Part shown: positions 59,601 to 64,000 of the stretch, in pieces | Numbering within the stretch: the stretch's first letter is position 1 | How the letters are laid out: each line of letters begins with the position of its first letter | NCBI RefSeq assembly: GCF_009649075.1 | Contig: NZ_CP045737.1 | Span: forward strand, 1,240,001-1,304,000 | Reading direction: 5' to 3' | DNA: 64,000 bases | From: Aeromicrobium yanjiei | GTDB lineage: Bacteria > Actinomycetota > Actinomycetes > Propionibacteriales > Nocardioidaceae | Translations under genes and position numbers: made by a program | Notes under the pieces: generated by a model | The model's database searches: none | What the model saw: the letters and a program-made list of their open reading frames with translations, nothing else | Told to the model about the DNA's origin: nothing

Positions 59601-60245
59601 TCACCTGGCGAACCCGAAGTGGATCGTCCCGGTGCGCACCTCTTCCCACCGTTGTCGGTAGGTGCGTGGCCGTGCGTGGCGAAGCATCCACTGGGCGGTC
59701 CTGAGGGGGCGGCGGTCGTAGTAGTGCTCGTTCGTCATCAGGCGAGACAAGAGTTCGAGGTGAGCGGCCGACCAGGGCACCCCGTGGTTGCTACTGATTT
59801 GACGCAACGGACCCTTCACCTCGCGGTGCGAAAGCCCTGGGGCGTGCTCCCGCAGCGATTCGACCGCTGCGTTGTACTCCTTCATCGGCCCTTCGGGGTC
59901 GGCGGCGATCTCCTCCGCGAAGCGACGGTGCTCTTCGTCGTACTCCCGCTCGAACTCGGCCAGGGCCCGGTCGGCGCGTGCCACCATCTCGGGGGTGCGC
60001 GCGATGGGCTGCCAATCCGGATCGCGCGCCTCCTTCTTGCTATGAGCGCGCACCTTGCCCTCGCGCGGCCGGTAGGGACGCTCGTCCGACAGGTACTCGT
60101 GCTGGGCGTGCATGAGCGTCTGCCCGTTCGGCCCGCTGAACTCCCACGGCTCGACGCCTTCGTCCTCCCACCAGCACACGGGGCAGAGGTCGTAGTCACC
60201 GCGACCGGGCAACGTCCGGTATCCGCAGCAGGGGCAAGGGTGCAT
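59601..60245 (-). CDS. CPCC-family cysteine-rich protein
   Basis: The 214-residue protein begins MHPCPCCGYRTLPGRGDYDL and CPVCWWEDEGVEPWE, the Cys_rich_CPCC zinc-ribbon pattern (CPCC plus CPVC). A charged middle (EREYDEEHRRFAEEIAADPE) and a basic C-terminal half (SRLMTNEHYYDRRPLRTAQW) follow. ATG 60245 puts the CPCC motif at the very start as in the family; a GTG six bases earlier is the alternative. CPCC proteins are often found near mobile elements and toxin immunity genes. Function unknown. Confidence 0.8.
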   Translation of the reverse strand: MHPCPCCGYRTLPGRGDYDLCPVCWWEDEGVEPWEFSGPNGQTLMHAQHEYLSDERPYRPREGKVRAHSKKEARDPDWQPIARTPEMVARADRALAEFEREYDEEHRRFAEEIAADPEGPMKEYNAAVESLREHAPGLSHREVKGPLRQISSNHGVPWSAAHLELLSRLMTNEHYYDRRPLRTAQWMLRHARPRTYRQRWEEVRTGTIHFGFAR

Positions 60246-60251
60246 GACCAC

Positions 60252-60569
60252 GATTCTGGCGGATGCCTACCGGATCTGGCGCATCACGGCGAGGTGCGTC
60301 ATCCCCCGCGAATGCCGCGCCCGACTGGATTCACTGAATGAAACTGCATCGGTGATCGACGACGCCCGCCCGACGGTCTCTGCGAGTCATTCCCAAGCGG
60401 CGTTCGAGGACACAGTGGCGTGCCGTCCGCTCTTCCCATTCGGAGGTCGCGCGGTGGTGGGACGACGCCGGGGGAGTGCTCCGCAAATCGGCCCCGTCAG
60501 CGGTCTTGTGACTGCTGAAGCAATTCTCCTGCGGAATCCCTGCGGAATCTGACCGCTTTCGAGCCAACG
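60252..60569. other. Intergenic stretch without a supported gene
   Basis: Nothing coding is convincing in these 318 bp between the CPCC gene and the glnA1 terminator. Composition moves back to high GC toward the right. Confidence 0.5.
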
Positions 60570-60614
60570 GAAACAGCCCCCGACCCTGCGTTTCCACAGG
60601 TCAGGGGCTGTTTC
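60570..60614 (-). terminator. glnA1 terminator
   Basis: GAAACAGCCCC (60570-60580) pairs with GGGGCTGTTTC (60604-60614), and the stem extends inward with GACC/GGTC and CTG/CAG. It lies 16 bp past the glnA1 stop on the minus strand. The UUUC in the 3' arm adds some U-richness. The strongest terminator in the window. Confidence 0.8.
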
Positions 60615-60630
60615 AGTGTTCAGCTGCGAC

Positions 60631-62052
60631 TCAGATGTCGTAGTACAGCTCGAACTCGTGCGGGTGCGGACGCAGCTGCACGGGCAGGATCTCCTCGGAG
60701 CGCTTGTAGTCGATCCACGTCTCGATCAGGTCGGGCGTGAAGACGTCGCCCGCCGTCAGGAACTCGTGGTCGGCCTCGAGGGAGTCGAGCACCGCGTTGA
60801 ACGAGGTCGGCACCATGTCGATGGCGTCGTACTCCTCCGGCGGCAGCTCGTAGATGTTCTTGTCGATCGGGGCCGGCGGCTCGATCTTGTTCTTGATGCC
60901 GTCGAGTCCGGCCAGCAGCAGCGCCGAGAAGGCGAGGTACGGGTTGGCCGACGGGTCGGGGCAACGGAACTCGATGCGCTTGGCCTTGGGGTTCGAGCCG
61001 GTGATCGGGATGCGGACGCATGCCGATCGGTTGCGCGCGGAGTAGACGAGCGCGATCGGGGCCTCGAAGCCGGGGACCAGGCGGCGGTAGGAGTTGACCG
61101 ACGGGTTCGTGAACGCCAGCAGCGACGGCGCGTGCTTGAGGATGCCGCCGATGTAGTGACGCGCGAGATCGGACAGTCCGCCGTAGCCGGACTCGTCGTA
61201 GAACAGCGGCTTGCCGTCGTTCCAGATCGACTGGTGCACGTGCATGCCCGAGCCGTTGTCACCGAAGATCGGCTTCGGCATGAACGTGACGGTCTTGTCG
61301 TTGGCCCACGCGGTGTTGCGGACGATGTACTTGAACTTCATGACGTCGTCCGCGGCCTTGAGCAGCGTGTCGAACTTGTAGTTGATCTCGGCCTGGCCCG
61401 ACGTGCCGACCTCGTGGTGACCGCGCTCGAGCACGAGTCCCGCGTTGGTCAGGTTGGTCATCATGTCGTTGCGCAGGTCGGCCGTCTTGTCGGTCGGCGC
61501 GACGGGGAAGTAGCCACCCTTGTAGCGGACCTGGTAGCCGCGGTTGTCGTCGATGCTGTCACCCGTGGACCACGCGGCCTCGGAGGACTGGATCTCGTAG
61601 AACGACTTGTTGGCGCTCGTGCCGTAGTTGACGCGGTCGAAGATGTAGAACTCGGCCTCGGGTGCGAAGAAGGCGGTGTCACCGATGCCGGTGGTCGCGA
61701 GGTACGCCTCGGCCTTGCGGGCGATGTTGCGCGGATCGCGCGAGTACGCCTCGCCGGTGATCGGGTCATGGACGAAGAAGTCCATGGCGATGGTCTTGCG
61801 CGCCTTGAACGGGTCGACGTACGCCGTCTTGACGTCGGGGAACAGGACCATGTCCGACTGGTCGATGGTCTGGAATCCACGAATGGACGAGCCGTCGAAC
61901 GCGACACCGTTCGACACCATGTCCGCGTCGAACGTCGACGCGGGCAGGGTGACCTGCTGCTGAATGCCCGGAAGATCGGTGAAACGGACATCGAGATACT
62001 CGACGCCCTCGTCCTTGATGAACTTGAACAGCTCGTCGGCATTGCCGAACAT
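60631..62052 (-). CDS. glnA: Type I glutamine synthetase GlnA1
   Basis: The 473-residue enzyme makes glutamine from glutamate, ammonia and ATP as a dodecamer. Key text: [31 protein letters not shown] (metal site), [19 protein letters not shown], and the adenylylation loop [14 protein letters not shown] where the tyrosine is the GlnE target. AGGAGG precedes ATG 62052. A longer open frame upstream is not used, since homology begins at [12 protein letters not shown]. Upstream is a four-box GlnR site. Confidence 0.96.
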   Translation of the reverse strand: MFGNADELFKFIKDEGVEYLDVRFTDLPGIQQQVTLPASTFDADMVSNGVAFDGSSIRGFQTIDQSDMVLFPDVKTAYVDPFKARKTIAMDFFVHDPITGEAYSRDPRNIARKAEAYLATTGIGDTAFFAPEAEFYIFDRVNYGTSANKSFYEIQSSEAAWSTGDSIDDNRGYQVRYKGGYFPVAPTDKTADLRNDMMTNLTNAGLVLERGHHEVGTSGQAEINYKFDTLLKAADDVMKFKYIVRNTAWANDKTVTFMPKPIFGDNGSGMHVHQSIWNDGKPLFYDESGYGGLSDLARHYIGGILKHAPSLLAFTNPSVNSYRRLVPGFEAPIALVYSARNRSACVRIPITGSNPKAKRIEFRCPDPSANPYLAFSALLLAGLDGIKNKIEPPAPIDKNIYELPPEEYDAIDMVPTSFNAVLDSLEADHEFLTAGDVFTPDLIETWIDYKRSEEILPVQLRPHPHEFELYYDI

Positions 62053-62139
62053 GTGGCCTCCTCGACCGCGCAGCGGCCTTCGTTGTCGATAGCAGGTAAG
62101 TGCGTCACTGCACCGTACCCAGAAGGCTACGGGGGTGCA

Positions 62140-62177
62140 GTTTCCCATCGGTCTCGTGATTGTTTCGGGAATGTTAC
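62140..62177 (-). promoter_or_regulatory. GlnR operator of glnA1
   Basis: Read on the minus strand: GTAAC-6-GAAAC-6-GAGAC-6-GAAAC (62177 down to 62140). This matches the actinobacterial GlnR a1-b1-a2-b2 pattern of gTnAc and GaAAc half-sites with exact 6-nt spacers, with one deviation in the third box. It lies about 90-125 bp upstream of glnA1, in the range for nitrogen control. Confidence 0.85.
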
Positions 62178-62224
62178 AAGTCCCCTCCGGGAGGGGAACG
62201 GGCCTTGCTCGGTAGGCTTCCCGG

Positions 62225-62596
62225 GTGGAGATTCCCTCGCTCGGTCGTCGTCTCGCAGCCCTGCTCATCGACTGGGTCGTGGCCGCTCTCAGTGCGGTTG
62301 CGCTGGCCGGCGTGAGCTATCCGCCGGCACCACTGGACGAGGACCCGAGCCAGACGTTCATCATCATCGCGTTCTTCGTCGCGGAGGTCGCGATCCTCGA
62401 AGGACTCGTGGGTCGCTCGATCGGCAAGCAGCTGCTGGGCCTGCGGGTCGAGGGCCGCACAGGCCTCCCCATCGGCATCCCGCGGGCGCTGCTGCGCACG
62501 CTGCTGCTCAGCATCGTCCTGCCGGCGATCGTGATGACCGACGACAAGCGGGGGCTGCACGACCTGGCCGCGGGGTCGCGGGTCGTACGGGTCTGA
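62225..62596 (+). CDS. RDD-family membrane protein
   Basis: The 123-residue protein starts [20 protein letters not shown], containing the RDD-type R-x-x-A-x-x-I-D. It has three spans and [13 protein letters not shown], the second family block, then [22 protein letters not shown] ends 6 nt before the GTG, so it is leaderless. RDD genes sit beside glnA1 in many actinobacteria. Function is unknown; ion transport has been suggested for some relatives. Confidence 0.9.
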   Translation: MEIPSLGRRLAALLIDWVVAALSAVALAGVSYPPAPLDEDPSQTFIIIAFFVAEVAILEGLVGRSIGKQLLGLRVEGRTGLPIGIPRALLRTLLLSIVLPAIVMTDDKRGLHDLAAGSRVVRV

Positions 62597-62607
62597 CGCA
62601 GCGTCAG
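62593..62607. terminator. Hairpin containing both stop codons
   Basis: CTGACG-CAG-CGTCAG is a perfect 6-bp stem and 3-nt loop. It contains the TGA of the RDD gene and the complement of the TGA of the DUF4191 gene. Confidence 0.6.
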
Positions 62608-63311
62608 CCGCGCATCGCCTTGCGCTGGCCCTTCATGCTCGTCGGCACGGGGCCACGCGGCATCGGAGCGGCCGGACGCATCGCGTCGAGCGCCTTGAGC
62701 TTGTAGATCAGGTCGGTCATCTGGGCCGGCTTGATCTTCTTGGGCAGCTTGTTGATGTGCTTGACGAGCTTGGTGAGGGGGACCTGTCCCTCTTCCTTGC
62801 CCACGACGATGCCGGTGACCGGGACGTCCTCGCCGCCCACGCGGGCGTGCTTCTTGACCTCAGCGGCCAGCAGACCACGCACGGCGTTGGGGCTGCCCTC
62901 ACCGACCAGGATGATGCCGGGGCGACCGACCACGCGGTGCACGACGTCCTGGTTCTTGTTGAACGCGATCGCGGGCTTGACCTCCCAGCCGCGGCGCAGC
63001 ATCTGCAGCGCACCGGCGGCGGCTCCCCGCTGTCCCTCCACCTGGGCGTACGCAGCCTTCTCCGCACGCCGGCCGAAGACGATCAGCACACCAAGCACAC
63101 CGATCAGCAGCGCGAACAGGATCGTGATGATCAGCCCGATCGTGCTGGTGCCGAACACCAGGTAGCCCAGCGCGCCGAACACGCCGGCCACCAGGATGAA
63201 CGTCAGCAGAAGGATGAGACCGATCTTGCGGTCGCTCTTCTTGGTGATCGAGTAGGCCTGGCGCATCTGGCCGAGGCGACCCTTGGCGGGGGTGGGGGCG
63301 GTGTTGGACAT
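62604..63311 (-). CDS. DUF4191 family membrane protein
   Basis: The 235-residue protein has two adjacent spans (IGLILLLTFILVAGVFGALG and IITILFALLIGVLGVLIVFG) and a soluble C-terminal part with VVGRPGIILVGEGSPNAVRG. The tail is rich in basic residues and proline (MKGQRKAMRG). ATG 63311 is chosen: TAGACT ends 7 nt upstream. The family lies between lipA and glnA1 in many actinobacteria. Function unknown. Confidence 0.9.
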   Translation of the reverse strand: MSNTAPTPAKGRLGQMRQAYSITKKSDRKIGLILLLTFILVAGVFGALGYLVFGTSTIGLIITILFALLIGVLGVLIVFGRRAEKAAYAQVEGQRGAAAGALQMLRRGWEVKPAIAFNKNQDVVHRVVGRPGIILVGEGSPNAVRGLLAAEVKKHARVGGEDVPVTGIVVGKEEGQVPLTKLVKHINKLPKKIKPAQMTDLIYKLKALDAMRPAAPMPRGPVPTSMKGQRKAMRG

Positions 63312-63321
63312 GCCCACCAGT

Positions 63322-64000
63322 CTACGGCGCGAGGGTTGCGGCGCTCATTCCGCGTCCTGACGCGACGGCCTGCTTGTAGAGGTTGCCCGCGCGGTAGGAC
63401 GAACGGACCAGCGGCCCGGACATGACGCCGGCGAAGCCGATCTCGTCGGCCTCGGTCGCCAGCTCGACGAACTCCTCGGGCTTGACCCAGCGCTCGACGG
63501 GGTGGTGACGCTTGGACGGGCGCAGGTACTGGGTGATCGTGATCAGGTCGCAGCCAGCCTCGTGCAGGTCGACCAGCGCCTGGGAGACCTCTTCGCGGGT
63601 CTCACCCATGCCCAGGATGAGGTTGGACTTGGTGACGAGCCCGAAGTCGCGCGCCTGGGTGATGACGTCGAGCGAGCGCTCGTAGCGGAACGCGGGGCGG
63701 ATGCGCTTGAAGATGCGCGGGACGGTCTCGACGTTGTGGGCGAGCACCTCGGGGCGGGACTCGAAGACCTCCGCCAGCAGCTCGGGGACGCCGTTGAAGT
63801 CGGGGATCAGGTTCTCGACGCCCGTGCCCGGGTTGAGCTCGTGGATCTTGCGGACGGTCTCGGCGTACAGCCACGCGCCGCCGTCGGGCTGGTCGTCGCG
63901 GGCGACGCCGGTGATCGTGGCGTAGCGCAGCTCCATCTTCTGGACGCTCTCGGCGACCCGGCGGGGCTCGTCGCGATCGATCGGGTCGGGCTTGCCGGTG
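63322..64000 (-). CDS. lipA: Lipoyl synthase, C-terminal part (partial)
   Basis: The visible 225 codons run from the window edge ([20 protein letters not shown]) to the stop at 63322. Typical LipA text follows: [66 protein letters not shown] and the terminal [11 protein letters not shown] with the conserved serine that binds the auxiliary cluster. The CxxxCxxC radical-SAM motif lies outside the window. The enzyme inserts sulfur at C6 and C8 of octanoyl chains. Confidence 0.95.
   Translation of the reverse strand, partial: TGKPDPIDRDEPRRVAESVQKMELRYATITGVARDDQPDGGAWLYAETVRKIHELNPGTGVENLIPDFNGVPELLAEVFESRPEVLAHNVETVPRIFKRIRPAFRYERSLDVITQARDFGLVTKSNLILGMGETREEVSQALVDLHEAGCDLITITQYLRPSKRHHPVERWVKPEEFVELATEADEIGFAGVMSGPLVRSSYRAGNLYKQAVASGRGMSAATLAP

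Noticed and set aside
60616..62706. Plus-strand 2-kb open frame over glnA1
   Set aside because: It is the complement of glnA1 codons; no ribosome site and no domain, while glnA1 is unmistakable.
1..64000. tRNA genes, rRNA genes and CRISPR arrays
   Set aside because: None seen on either strand by eye: no cloverleaf with GTTCRA arms at plausible spacing and no regularly spaced direct repeats. A tRNAscan and CRISPR finder run would be decisive.

Overview
The window is high-GC DNA with dense, short-spaced genes from an actinobacterium. A glnA2/glnE/glnA1 set with a GlnR-type operator, a WhiB protein, leaderless promoters of the TANNNT type and a DesA3-like desaturase with its reductase all fit that phylum. 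A Nocardioidaceae (Aeromicrobium-like) host is my inference from overall gene style, not something the sequence proves.

Both ends are conserved housekeeping DNA. On the left are the start of a probable panB, nadE, glnA2, an ECF sigma factor with its DGPF partner, and glnE. On the right are glnA1 with a four-box GlnR site, an RDD membrane protein, a DUF4191 protein and the 3' part of lipA. Between glnE and glnA1 lie about 52 kb of mostly accessory modules.

8.3-16.5 kb: a secreted protein with a metzincin-like motif, then a compact minus-strand lipid operon (ferredoxin reductase, acyl desaturase, small protein, FAD oxidoreductase, DUF1365 protein, CFA-type methyltransferase, WhiD-like WhiB). 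A divergent TetR gene and a strong palindrome sit at its head. 16.5-32.7 kb: general and stress functions: GNAT, STAS, two universal stress proteins, CoA transferase, TspO, zinc alcohol dehydrogenase, release factor 3, 5'-nuclease, SGNH hydrolase, Mg2+ P-type ATPase, a YhiM homologue and an amino-acid permease. Three DosR-like boxes lie in this stretch. 32.7-37.1 kb: a CsoR/CstR-family sensor between two identical G/C palindromes, facing a CxxC carboxymuconolactone-decarboxylase-like protein; a TetR/SDR pair; and a secreted repeat protein inserted between a complete SDR 3' end and a duplicate remnant of it.

37.2-47.3 kb: the most coherent possibly undescribed pathway. Eleven co-directional genes encode two flavin reductases, a complete SsuABC/TauABC-type ABC importer, two RutA-like flavin monooxygenases, a RutB-like amidohydrolase, an NtaA/DszA-like monooxygenase, an MFS transporter and an unknown protein. 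This looks like uptake and oxidative ring opening of a nitrogen heterocycle or related compound. RutC, RutD and RutE are absent, so uracil is not assured as the substrate. 47.3-51.3 kb: an MMPL exporter with a NarL-type two-component system. 51.3-52.2 kb: an HxlR/DoxX pair.

52.2-60.3 kb: a lower-GC, gene-sparse island with two tyrosine-recombinase C-terminal remnants. It carries an overlapping AAA-ATPase/HNH pair (Septu-like), a frameshifted gene, a protein ending in an RNxxxH (HEPN-like) motif, an Abi_C-type abortive-infection protein and a CPCC-type cysteine-rich protein. I read it as a defence island. No tRNA, rRNA or CRISPR array was seen.
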